Source: Purshia tridentata | Taxonomy: Eukaryota; Streptophyta; Magnoliopsida; Rosales; Rosaceae | NCBI GenBank assembly: GCA_003254885.1 | Contig: QANT01001786.1 | Coordinates: forward strand, 1 to 64,000 | Reading direction: 5' to 3' | Length of the DNA: 64,000 nt | Shown: piece by piece, positions 25,043 through 35,088 of the stretch | Layout of the letters: each line of letters opens with the position of its first letter | Position numbering within the stretch: the stretch's first letter is position 1 | Made by a program: the position numbers and the translations under genes | Notes under the pieces: generated by a model | Told to the model about the DNA's origin: nothing | Seen by the model: the letters and a program-made list of their open reading frames with translations, nothing else | The model's database searches: none

Positions 25043-25501
25043 AAGATCAGGTGGAGGGTTCTGATGAAATTGTGTGCAGAGGTTAACATGCTCATGTGAA
25101 GATTCTAAGCTAGTGTATTGTACCAGCTCCATATGTTTCCATTCTGCTGATTCCTGATGCTTAGTGCCACTTGTCATGTTAGTTTGAAATGGGTGGTGGT
25201 ATGATGATAGATGTCTTCTTGATATGGAGAGTGAATGTTTGCTTTTACTGGTAGGTAGGAAGAGTAAAAGATACGGTGGAGGATTCTAATGAAGTATGGT
25301 GTGCAGAAATTATCATGTTCATGTGAAGTTTATAAGCTAATGTATTGTATCCGGCCTGTTGCTTCCATTTGGCTGATTCCTGATGTTTAGTGCCACGTTT
25401 CGTGTTAGTTTCAAATAGGTGGTATGATGATTGATGTCTTCCTGATATGGAGAGTGGGTTTTGTTTTTTAGTGGTAGGTGCTAGGTAGGAAGAGTGAGAA
25501 G
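25043..25501 (+). repeat. Tandem duplication in the PEPKR2 3' flank
   Basis: Two diverged head-to-tail copies of about 225 bp: 25043-25267 and 25268-25501. Shared landmarks occur in the same order, for example GATTCCTGATG, TTAGTGCCAC, ATGATAGATGTCTTC versus ATGATTGATGTCTTC, TGATATGGAGAGTG and GGTAGGAAGAGT. It begins 25 bp after the PEPKR2 stop codon, so the copies probably form most of the 3' UTR. Confidence 0.85.
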
Positions 25502-26756
25502 TTATGGCTAGTGAAGCTTTGCCCTTTTGTATAAAGTGATTGTTCACAGAATGCTTCCCAATTCTTGTGATATAAACTTAAAACTGTTTGGGTTTTTCTT
25601 TTTCCCTATCATTTTCATCCATGAAGATTTATTCATAGATCTTTATATTAAATTTTGAGATTTTTAGCAATGTTATGGAACTTATTATGATTGGTAGATT
25701 TCTTTGTTACAAATTTTTTGTGTGGAAGTTTCACGTTTTTATGATGAAACTTCCATTATACTCTAGTCTATCTAAGTTGCAATTTGCCAAGATATGATGG
25801 GAAAGAAAAGAAAATCTGGAATCCCTCTGCTACAATGTAAGGGTGGCTTTCAAAAAGATATCAGCATTATCACCTGTCTCACTATCTGCTAGTGTGGAGA
25901 ACCCACTTCACTATGCATATAGGCAAAGAAAACACCATCTCATATTATTGAAGTTCTGCTACCCCTACGTTATGAATTAGGGGACAACAATCTATTATCT
26001 ATTGGCTTATCCCAAAAAAAAAGGTGATTATTTTCATCATAACATTATTAAAATAAGTATCGATAAAAAGCTTGCTTTGACTCTCTTTCTTTCTTTATCC
26101 AGAAGGGCATCCCAAATACACCGGTATGGATGAAAATGCTAATATAAGCTTGAAGGTATTTTGTTACTACATACGTGTATATAGCTTGACATTGGAAACT
26201 TTTTTTGTGTGGAAGTTTCTATGTAGAAGGGTTGAGGAAAACAAATACTAGTCATATGATTTTACTTTTGCTATTAAGCATTTAAGCCATAATAATAATT
26301 CTATGTCTGATATTTTTTTTCTTCACTTTTTTCTTAGAGAACTTGGCAAGAGAAAAGTTTATACTTGACCTCACCCTTTCGAAACTTTGACGTCGCAATC
26401 ACTGTTGAAGTTTTTTATTTTTCCTTTTTTTTGGGCTGTCACCGCAATTGGTGATGGAAGTGTTTTCCAAAATAAACTCCAAACTGATCAAGTAGGGGAC
26501 CACTTCTCTGTTTACGCTAGCATTTTATATGCGCAAGTGTCAACTGCATAACCAGTCACCATGTAGATTTTAATCTTCCAATAAAAGGATAAGGTTTAGA
26601 CTCAAAACCAGCCTCAAGTTTTGCAATGATCAACCTAATTTAGAGAGGAAAAAGAATAAGAAAACGAAAGGGTGTTTCAAGTTGCTTTCTACAGAATTCA
26701 GAAACCCAAATCCCTCTGTTCTACCTTCACAAAACGCAAAAGGGAGGTAGCCCCAA
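25502..26756. other. Intergenic, 1.25 kb
   Basis: End of the PEPKR2 3' flank and promoter of the next gene. No coding sequence, RNA gene or element recognised. Confidence 0.5.
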
Positions 26757-27648
26757 ATGGGGTGCAAGATAAACAACTCGAACCCTCCAATTCTTTGGAA
26801 ATTCCCAACTAAAAAGCAGAGGCCTAGAACAAAAACCATCTCCTTCTCTTCCTTTTCTTGCAGTGAAAACCAACAAGAACTTGTTTCCACCACCACGGCC
26901 TCTCAAAAAAAACATTCAAAATCCAAACTTTATATTGTTCAATTCAGGACTTTGAATACCTGCAAGCTTGGGATATCCAGATATCCTGACTTTGAATACA
27001 ATGCTGAAGGCGGGACTGGAACTGGGTCTGGTACAAAGGTCGAAGAAAGCAACTTGAGTGATTCAGTTTTGGTGTCATTTGACATTGAAACACTCTATAT
27101 CCCACCATTGAAGAGTGCAACAACAAAGTTCTTGGGATTGCCATTGCCACCATTTTTGAAGATTGACATTGTTCCAGAGCTCTTCCGTGGGAGCATCAAT
27201 CAAGAATCTGGCAAGGTAGAAGACTATGCTGCACTCGTTTCAGTTCCTTCACCCTTCACAAAATATCTAAGCAATGCTTCAATAAAAAAACATAATAACA
27301 TTCTTGAAATTCATTCCATCCCAAACTGTTCCATAACCACTCTATTTTTGGTTGCTGCTACTGTCATTTTTGTAGGTTGATCTTGAATTCAAGGCCAAGT
27401 TTTGGTTTTCAGTTGGGAGTATCTATAAGGCTCCTCCAATGCTGGTGGAGACGGTATTGACATCTGAGGAATCGAAAGGAACAATGAGAAGTGGAAAAGG
27501 GGAGAGGTTGGATAAACAAGGAAAGTGCAAATTGGTTGGAGTGGCAACTGTTGATCCTATTAATGACTTCCTCATTAACTCCTTCCTTGGCCTTCCTACG
27601 GAATGCCTTGCGGACCTTAATGCCACTATTTCCTTGTCTAGTTCTTAG
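26757..27648 (+). CDS. Conserved plant protein of unknown function, probably plastid-targeted
   Basis: Two exons: 26757-27215 and 27376-27648 (243 aa). The first 55 residues are rich in Lys, Arg, Ser and Thr with almost no acidic residues (TKKQRPRTKTISFSSFSC), like a chloroplast transit peptide. The rest is one soluble domain with hydrophobic strands: LVSFDIETLYIPPLK, FLGLPLPPFLKIDIVPE, DLEFKAKFWFSVGSIYKAPP and KCKLVGVATVDPINDFLINS. I see no catalytic motif, metal site or membrane helix. Splice sites are canonical and the frame is kept across the junction (GK|VDLEF). I cannot name a domain. The Arabidopsis counterpart may lie between the PER1 and LysM genes on chromosome 5, which would fit the local synteny, but I could not confirm this. 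It converges with ABCB28. Confidence 0.78.
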
Positions 27649-28110
27649 AGGGTTCAAGAAAGACGATCAGGAATTCATAATCCATATACATTATAAATGA
27701 ACGGCCATATCACATTTCGGTTTCGGACTTGCCTGTAAATTGTAATTGAACTTTACACCGATTTTTATTAATGAACATTATAATTGATATCTGTAAGTAT
27801 TATACAGCTTTACATTAAAACGTAGCTGAATTTGACTGCTTACAAATTGATAAGAACAACTTTAGTTATCATTCAACTACAGAAGGTTATGGAAGCTTTT
27901 GTGGTGTTATCTTTCTCTATCTGCAACCCATAGCCATCATTTGCTTCAGAGAATGCAATTATATCCCTACATGAGGAAAAGAATAGTTAGTGGAAGTAAA
28001 TATAGCGCTGGCCAGAACAGAGAAGAAGCAATATTATGTATAATTGTAAAACTCACACGTATGCTCTGTCATTGTTTTGGACAATCGGAAATATCTAGCA
28101 TTTTTAAAAA
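27649..28110. other. Convergent intergenic spacer
   Basis: 3' flanks of the plastid-type protein (+) and ABCB28 (-). Nothing further seen. Confidence 0.5.
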
Positions 28111-28687
28111 TCACTCAAATGCCAGCCTCTGAGTGCCGACCAATGAAGCATATTGACCTTTCCTAGCCAATAACTCGGAGTGGGTCCCAAGTTCAGCTAT
28201 CCTGCCATCAGAACACAATGCAATTTGATGGGCATTCTGAACTGTGCTTAATCGGTGAGCAATCACCAATGTTGTCCTGCGCTTCATCAGATGGTTCAGT
28301 GCATCCTGGACTAGGCGTTCGCTAACTGCATCCAATGCACTTGTGGCCTGTGGCAAACAACTTCAAATAATGAAGCCTAAACTGGGTTGGGCTTAGTAAA
28401 TTCTAAGGCCACAAAAGGAAGAGCTTTGGAAAACATGGAAGAAAATGTCAAGCCTGGCTTTTGATATTTCCAGATTCATTGTTACCATGGTCCAAGAATG
28501 GAACCAACTTTGTTCATTTACCCACCCAAAATAAAAAATAAAACATTGAACCCATATTTAGATGCAATAAAAGTGAACAAATAGTTTCACCTCATCAAGT
28601 ATCAGAATTGGGGCGTTCTTGAGCAGAGCTCTTGCAATAGCGATTCTCTGAAGATTGAAAGAAAGAAAAGTATCAGGTATATATATA

Positions 28688-28722
<35 letters not shown>

Positions 28723-31700
28723 AAACTGTTTTTTCATACCTGCCTCTGGCCACCACTGAGTAGACCCCCACGTTCACCAACCAGTGTATCATAACCCTTT
28801 CAAAATCAAAATAAGCATTCAGTAAACAACACAGGAGCAGGCAGAGTAAAACACAACATATTCAACAACAACCAACCTGTGGAAGAGAAATTATGAACTC
28901 ATGAGCATTTGCAGCTTTTGCAGCCTTTATCACATCGTCCTTGGATACATGATCATCTGGAAGCCCATATGCAATATTTTCTCCCACAGACACCGAAAAG
29001 AGAACAGGTTCCTATATCATTTGTAAATGGAGAAAGGTAAAAAAAACAAATGTTCGAAAAAACAAATCATATTTAGCACCTCTTAGCACACTCGCAACTT
29101 GGTTCTGGGTTGGCTTGGTTTGACATCAATGCCGGACAAAACCAAAAGTCAGCATTAACTTTAGACTGAACTACCAAAAATCAAAATCATGATCCTACCA
29201 CCAACCCACCTCAAGTTCAAAACTCAAATGTAGTTGAGCCATGTTTGGACCCACAAAAAGAAAGGCACCAAGTTTGGATATAAAAAGAATGATATGTTTT
29301 CAGAAATGCTTTAGGGAAACTATAACTAATCTAAAGTATATGCACATTCATCAATAAAAAAGAAAAAGAATCGAAATATGCACTAATACAGTGTAGGTAT
29401 GCAAACATAGGTTAGTTCATTGGGTAGAGTACTATGAGCAAAATCAGTCAAAACCGCATCACATTTTGACAACCCAAAACCAATGAAAAGACAAATAACT
29501 CGTCAATATGAATCCAAGGTAACTTGGATTGGTACATGTGGTAATTTGCACAAGTTGTTTCACCAAATCAAGTATGAGCAGAACCAAGGATAAGAAAATT
29601 TTATGTGCGAAAAATGCATTGCGTAAAGTGTTGTATCACATCTGTGGATATTAAAGAAATTACTTGATTCACTATAGAGACAACCCGTGCCCATTCACTC
29701 TTGTCAAATGTTCGGACATCCTCTCCTCCAACTGTAATACGACCTCTATTTGGCTGCAGAAGTTGGACAATTAACTTATTTATAGGTTTCATCCATCCAT
29801 GAAAAGTAAAATGAAATTGAGATTCTGAACATAGAAAGAGAACCTCATAGAAACGTGCCAATAGCTGTACAATAGTACTTTTTCCTGCACCGCTTGATCC
29901 CACTAGAGCAGTTACAGTTCCACATTTTAGTGTTAGATTTAGACCATTTAGAATTTCTACATCAGGTCTCAAAGGATAAAAAAAATGCACATCTGCAGGA
30001 CAAAATCAGGTTATTAGATGGAAATTATTATAACCAAAACCACAATGAGAAATAAACAAAAAGCAAATTTGGTAATCACTGCACTTCAAAAGAAAATGCA
30101 TGAAACTGCATCTAGATACCTTCAAGGTAAACATCTCCAGACCAAGCTAAGCGGCCAATGTTGCTAGTTGATTTTAGATCTGACATGTAATGCATATTTA
30201 CTGACTGATTTTTCTCAGTGGAACCATTGATGAGGAACAATCTGTAATTTTCATCAAGTACTTTCTTTTGTTGCATTTCTCTTTCTAAACCATAAGCAAG
30301 GGCTTCATCAATATCTACCCCGGATAAAACAGAGTTAATCCTTTCCACAGCAGCAAATGTTCCACGAAGATCTCCAAATGTGTTAACCAGGCCTTGAACC
30401 TGAAAGGCCGGTTACATAAGACATTTATCAAAAGCATTGAGATGATGGAAATACGACAAAGGTATACAAACAGTGGAAACTGACTCACAGCGAATGTTAA
30501 TGTGAAAGTATAACCAATGAAAGAAGCCACAGTTCCCACAGAGAGTTCACCCTGCAAGCAGGAAAAGTACAGACCAAGAACTAAATTAATGGGCCATATA
30601 ATCAAATATCGTACGACCAAATATTAGGAATGGATGGTGGGAGAGGATGGACTGAATCTTAATTATGAAAGGTTACAAGTGCTTACTGCCTTCACTTTGC
30701 TTCCTCCAAGACAATATAAGGCCATTAGAGATATATAAACAACCACTCTGGTCAAAGATTCGTTAATGGATTTAAAAGTGCCAAGCTTTATTCCACTGCC
30801 CTGGTAAGCGAGCACCTGCCAAGCTCAAGAAGAAAATGCTAAGTGCATTGAAGGGCTTTTCTGTTTTCATATTTACTACCTTGTGTTATTTTACCTGTCT
30901 ACCAAACATTAGCATTTGGCGCTTTTCCCCACCAAAGGATCTTACCTGCAACACCATGTAGTTAGCATATCAATCATCAAGCGCAACCACAACATTAAAA
31001 ACCACTCCATTCTGATTTCTGAATGAACAAGCTTTCTGTGGTTGACAAAGAAATTATTATTTGACGATCCAGATGGTATATAAATATGTAGCCAAGAATT
31101 TCAGAAAACTTACAGTACGTATAGCAGAAAATGTTTCTGATACACAATCAGATATGGATGCTTGAGCCAATCCATGAGCCTTGAAAACAGGCACGGTTGA
31201 TCTCTTGTATACAGCTTCAGGAAATTGATAATAGTTAGAATCAGGGGAAAAATTGATAATAGTTAGAATCAGGGGAAAACTATGTTTCAAGGAATAACAT
31301 ATCAAAATCTCCCACCTAAAGACTACTGTGAGCATTAGATAACCATAAACAGGACGAATTTGCACATATTGAAAGATGTGAAGAACCTAATCTGATACAA
31401 TCGGTAATTTCCGATTCCAATATACACAATTACTATTGGTAAAACATCATCAATTAGGAGCTGATTGTGATGTATACAGTATTCCTAATCCTGATCACAC
31501 AGAGTAAATCATCACAGTTCAATTTCTGGTATCATTAGCACCCCACTTCCAGAGTAAATTAAAAAATAACAAAAATCATGAAAATTTGACTTTGATGCTT
31601 GTTACTTCTACTCTGACCTATACGAGACCGTTCAGCACATATTAACAGATTACTCAACATAATCATGCAAATCATTATAGAGCTTTATGAATTTTGCAAA

Positions 31701-33238
31701 ATTTTCTAAAATGAAAACAAAGAAAGAGCTTTTCAGAAAAAGAAAACAAAGAAAGAGAAATGCAACCACAACCACCCTCATGTGAGGAAGAACATACAAT
31801 TTCAATTTGAAACAGTCTTCAAGACAAGATAAATACCAACTAAAACAGACACGGTGAGCATCAGCACGGCCAGGATTGGTGCAAGTTGGGGTGCCAAAAC
31901 AAATAGTATGCATATTGTCCCAGTAACCTGCAAAGGATTACTTTTTAGTTTCCATTTTGTAATAAAACAAATTGATTAACATAATAATAATAATCACATC
32001 CACGGACAATCACATAATGTTAGTAAAGCAAATCTGAAAATCAGGAAAGCTTCTGGTGCTGTAGAGGTGAAAACTGAGTGAATTCCAAGGGAATCAAAAT
32101 CAGGTATTACATGCTTAAATGGAGGCAACATAAAGCTCACTTGTATTTGGTGTAGAGTTGCTTGCCTCAGAAAGTGCCCTGAATCCACGATCCCTTGAGA
32201 TGTTTTCGCTCAAAACATCTTTAAGAGAACCCAAATCAGATGTTAACAAACCCGTCAGTTCACCAACCTATATGGAGCAAAATCTAACTCAATCCAGTAG
32301 TACAAAAAGTTCGGACCATACACAATTCTCAAATAAAAACTTGACTAGGGCCAAATAATTAACAAAAATTAAAAAATTAATAATATTGAAAAATTCCAAT
32401 AATTTGGTATTTAGAAACAAGAATTTTGCACACACATACCTTGTAACGGTCAAAAAACTCAACCTGCGAGGATCAACAAGAAAAACAGTATCACAGATCA
32501 CTTATAAAGAGAGATCAAAGTTTGTATTAATTAACACGGACTGAAAATGAAATAACGGGATTTTACCTTCTGAATCAAAACCCTTCCGAAAATCTGAGCT
32601 CTGAGTGTGGACATAACCTTTTCCCAAATAGTAGTCAAGTTAACAACAAAAATTACTGTTAAAATTGGCTCCAAAGCGTACAAAACACCAACTTTACTCA
32701 GCAACTTCCACAGTGGCTCTGGTCTCTTCCCTATTAGTACTTCGAAAAACCGCCCTGATGAGATTGAAAAAAAAAGAGTCAACAACATTGATTTTCTTTT
32801 CCTTTCTTTTCATTCACTTTCTCGCTATCCAACCAAAAACATATATAATAATTCAAAACTTGTACCTGAAAATATGGGCATTGAGAGAGTGCAAGCGCTG
32901 CAGCCAATGAGGGCGAAAGCCGAGATCGCGAGCCTCAGCTTGTGCTTAAGAAGAAGGCTCCACAAGAGCCCCCAGCTAATCACGCTTGGCGGCTGGCCCT
33001 TAGAGTCCGGCCCGTCGAATTTCGGGTCAAGCTCGCTGACAATCAGGTCGGAGGCGGGACCGGACACGTATGCGAAGGAGGTGGTGGTCTTTGGCGGCCT
33101 TGGGAGACGAGCAAGTGAGAACCGCGGGAAGGTATGTGATTGGCGGAGAGAGGAGAGGACGAGTTTCGGCTTGGTTATTGCGCTGACGCGTGTGGAGGAG
33201 GTGGGAGTGAGAAGGAAAGAGTGTGTTACAGAGGTCAT
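28111..33238 (-). CDS. ABCB28: Plastid half-size ABC transporter, B family member 28
   Basis: Sixteen exons: 33238-32866, 32754-32567, 32463-32440, 32267-32166, 31927-31837, 31214-31114, 30945-30895, 30815-30687, 30551-30489, 30399-30120, 29992-29844, 29753-29664, 29011-28877, 28796-28740, 28647-28591 and 28347-28111 (708 aa). Order: a Ser/Thr/Arg-rich transit peptide (about 1-55), one transmembrane domain (about 90-390), then the ATPase domain. The ATPase has Walker [10 protein letters not shown] at 499-507, signature LSGGQ at 605-609, Walker B ILILDE (Asp629, Glu630) and switch His661 (IAHRLST). It is the likely orthologue of Arabidopsis NAP8/ABCB28 in the chloroplast envelope; cargo unknown. 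Half transporters must dimerise. Exon 3 is only 24 nt. The intron after exon 4 has a GC donor (TCTGAG|GCAAGC), required to keep the conserved RALSE-VTGTI junction. A 28-bp tandem repeat lies just upstream of exon 6. Confidence 0.93.
28677..28722. repeat. (TA)n(CT)n microsatellite inside an ABCB28 intron
   Basis: Compound microsatellite occupying about half of the 92-bp intron between ABCB28 exons 14 and 15. On the coding strand it reads as GA then TA repeats between donor and acceptor. Confidence 0.9.
31222..31277 (-). repeat. Perfect 28-bp tandem repeat at a splice acceptor
   Basis: Two identical 28-bp units, 31222-31249 and 31250-31277, starting 8 bp upstream of ABCB28 exon 6 (which begins at 31214). 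On the coding strand each unit contains TTCCCCTGATTCTAACTATT, that is, a CTAAC branch-point-like motif and pyrimidine stretches. Confidence 0.95.
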
Positions 33239-33510
33239 GGCTGCTGCTCTCTCCAGTGTCCAGTCCAGTCTACTCAATCGCTTAGTGATTGAATGTGAGA
33301 TAACGGCGAGAAAGAAGAACTTTTTTCTTGTCCAAATTTTTTGGAATAGCTCCACCCGCACGCGCGATAGTATCTCTATCTCTCTGTAGTAGATAGACTC
33401 GCTGCACATTTACTCCACATGGCCACACCCAATTATTATTACTTTTTACAAATGCATGGGTGGAATATCACTATTTAGAAAGATAAATCTTAGCTACGGT
33501 AATAACTAAT
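33239..33510. other. ABCB28 promoter side
   Basis: Leader and promoter region of the leftward ABCB28 gene, ending at the foldback element. No clear core-promoter motif was picked out. Confidence 0.45.
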
Positions 33511-33931
33511 TAAAAAATATTTGGGTCACCTTGAAGTATCTCAAGGACACTCCATCATTTAAAATTATAATTTTGGTAATGTTGACACATAATCTGAATC
33601 GTTCATATTTTAGATTACTTATTATAGATCATTTATGTAAAAAATCAACTCAATCGAAATTATTTGGTTATAGAATTATTGTCAATTAAATAAAAAAATC
33701 AACGGTTTTGTAAAAAAATCACTTTTTAATCCAAAACCATTTATTTTATTTTATTGACAACAATTATATAATCAAATGATTTTCGATTAAGTTAATTTTT
33801 TGTATAGTTGATTTATAATAGGTGATTTAAAATGTGAACGGTTCCAATTATACATTAGCACTATCAAAATTGTGATTTAGAGGAATGGAGTAACCTTAAG
33901 GTCCCCCAAAGGGGTGACCCAAAAATTGTTC
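33511..33931. mobile_element. Foldback MITE 2
   Basis: About 421 bp with long inverted arms. The left end reads ATATTTGGGTCACCTTGA and the right end GGGGTGACCCAAAAATTG. Arms remain paired inwards through AAAATTATAATTTTG / CAAAATTGTGATTT, CGTTCATATTTTAGATTAC and AAAAAATCAACTCAATCG, meeting near 33,715. An 8-bp direct repeat TAACTAAT lies at both borders (33503-33510 and 33932-33939), a likely target-site duplication. No coding capacity. It sits in the divergent promoter interval between ABCB28 and the PER1-like gene. Confidence 0.85.
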
Positions 33932-33939
33932 TAACTAAT

Positions 33940-34908
33940 AGAATAAGAGTTATAATTAACATAGTTTCATAGTCTGATTACTTCTAATGAAATCAAAAAA
34001 GTATAATAATTAATTTGAAAATATTTCAAAATCAGCTAGAATGTCATTTCAAAAATATATTGATAAAAGTGATCTTTTTTTTTTTACCGTGATAAAAAAA
34101 TTTCAACTTTGAATCTCCTTTATAGCTGAACAAATGGGCCATGCAATTCTTATTCCGATCTAATGAAGCTCATAGGGCTTTTCCAATGGACAAGAAAAGG
34201 TAACAAAATAAATTAGAATTATAATAAAGTATAGTTCAATTCGTTCTAATGTAACAAAAATGAATATTAACTAAGATGTATTTATTATATATAGTATATA
34301 CAATGTAAAAAATTTTAATTTTAGATAATCATGTGCAATATACTAATATTTTTTAAAATTACATTATCAAATCTATTTTTTCATTATATAAAATTTTAAT
34401 ATAACCTAGAAATGTACAAATATTCTAAAAAAAATTTATAAAATAAGAAAAATGCTTATTGGCAAACTATAATGGTATTGAGAGTTTACACCCTTCAACA
34501 GTATTGAACTTACATGTAAGGAGTCCTATCTCTTTCAAAAGTTAAAAATAATTTGACATCTATTGACTTATAGTTTACTTATCATTAAAGAATTTAAATA
34601 CATCATACATGTCAATTATTATTGAAATTTTTACCATTAGCTATCGTCTTATCTTATATGCTCACATCTAGACTCTAGTTTAAGTAGGAGAGACAGCGTG
34701 ACAGCACGTTCAGTCGTCCACGCGTCTCCTCGAGAATCGCCAATATTGAGACCCCTCACGAGATTCTGGTCTCCGCCCCATCGCCTCGATTCACCACCCA
34801 AACCCAAACCAAACCAAACCCACAACCAACACACCAACACCACCAACACAACAGTCAAACTTAACTCAATCCGTCGTCCTCAGCTCCACTCTCTCCCAAC
34901 TCACTCCC

Positions 34909-34910
<2 letters not shown>
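33940..34910. other. PER1-like gene upstream region
   Basis: AT-rich promoter-side DNA, becoming C-rich after about 34,700 where the transcript leader probably begins. No gene seen. Confidence 0.45.
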
Positions 34911-34961
<51 letters not shown>

Positions 34962-34979
34962 TCTCCCTCTCCCTCTCAG
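34911..34979. repeat. (CT)n microsatellite in the PER1-like 5' leader
   Basis: About 60 bp of CT and CCCT units about 110-180 bp before the start codon, in the probable 5' UTR. CT tracts near plant transcription starts can act as core-promoter Y patches. Confidence 0.85.
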
Positions 34980-34990
34980 TGCTCGATTCC

Positions 34991-35041
34991 ATGGGACGCA
35001 ACCTGTCACATCTCCACACAAACGTTTATCGCTCGTTCTAG
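34991..35041 (+). other. Upstream ORF (16 codons)
   Basis: ATG at 34991 in the context ATTCCATGG, 16 codons then TAG, ending 47 nt before the start codon of the PER1-like gene. If the leader starts upstream of the CT tract, this short frame is in the mRNA and could lower translation of the main frame. Conservation is untested. Confidence 0.35.
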
Positions 35042-35088
35042 AAACTTCGACAACTTCTCTCTGTTGACTTTCCGCCTCCGACAATCAG

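Noticed and set aside
32607-33389. 260-codon plus-strand open frame
   Set aside because: Antisense shadow of ABCB28 exons 1 and 2, which have transit-peptide and membrane-domain conservation on the minus strand.
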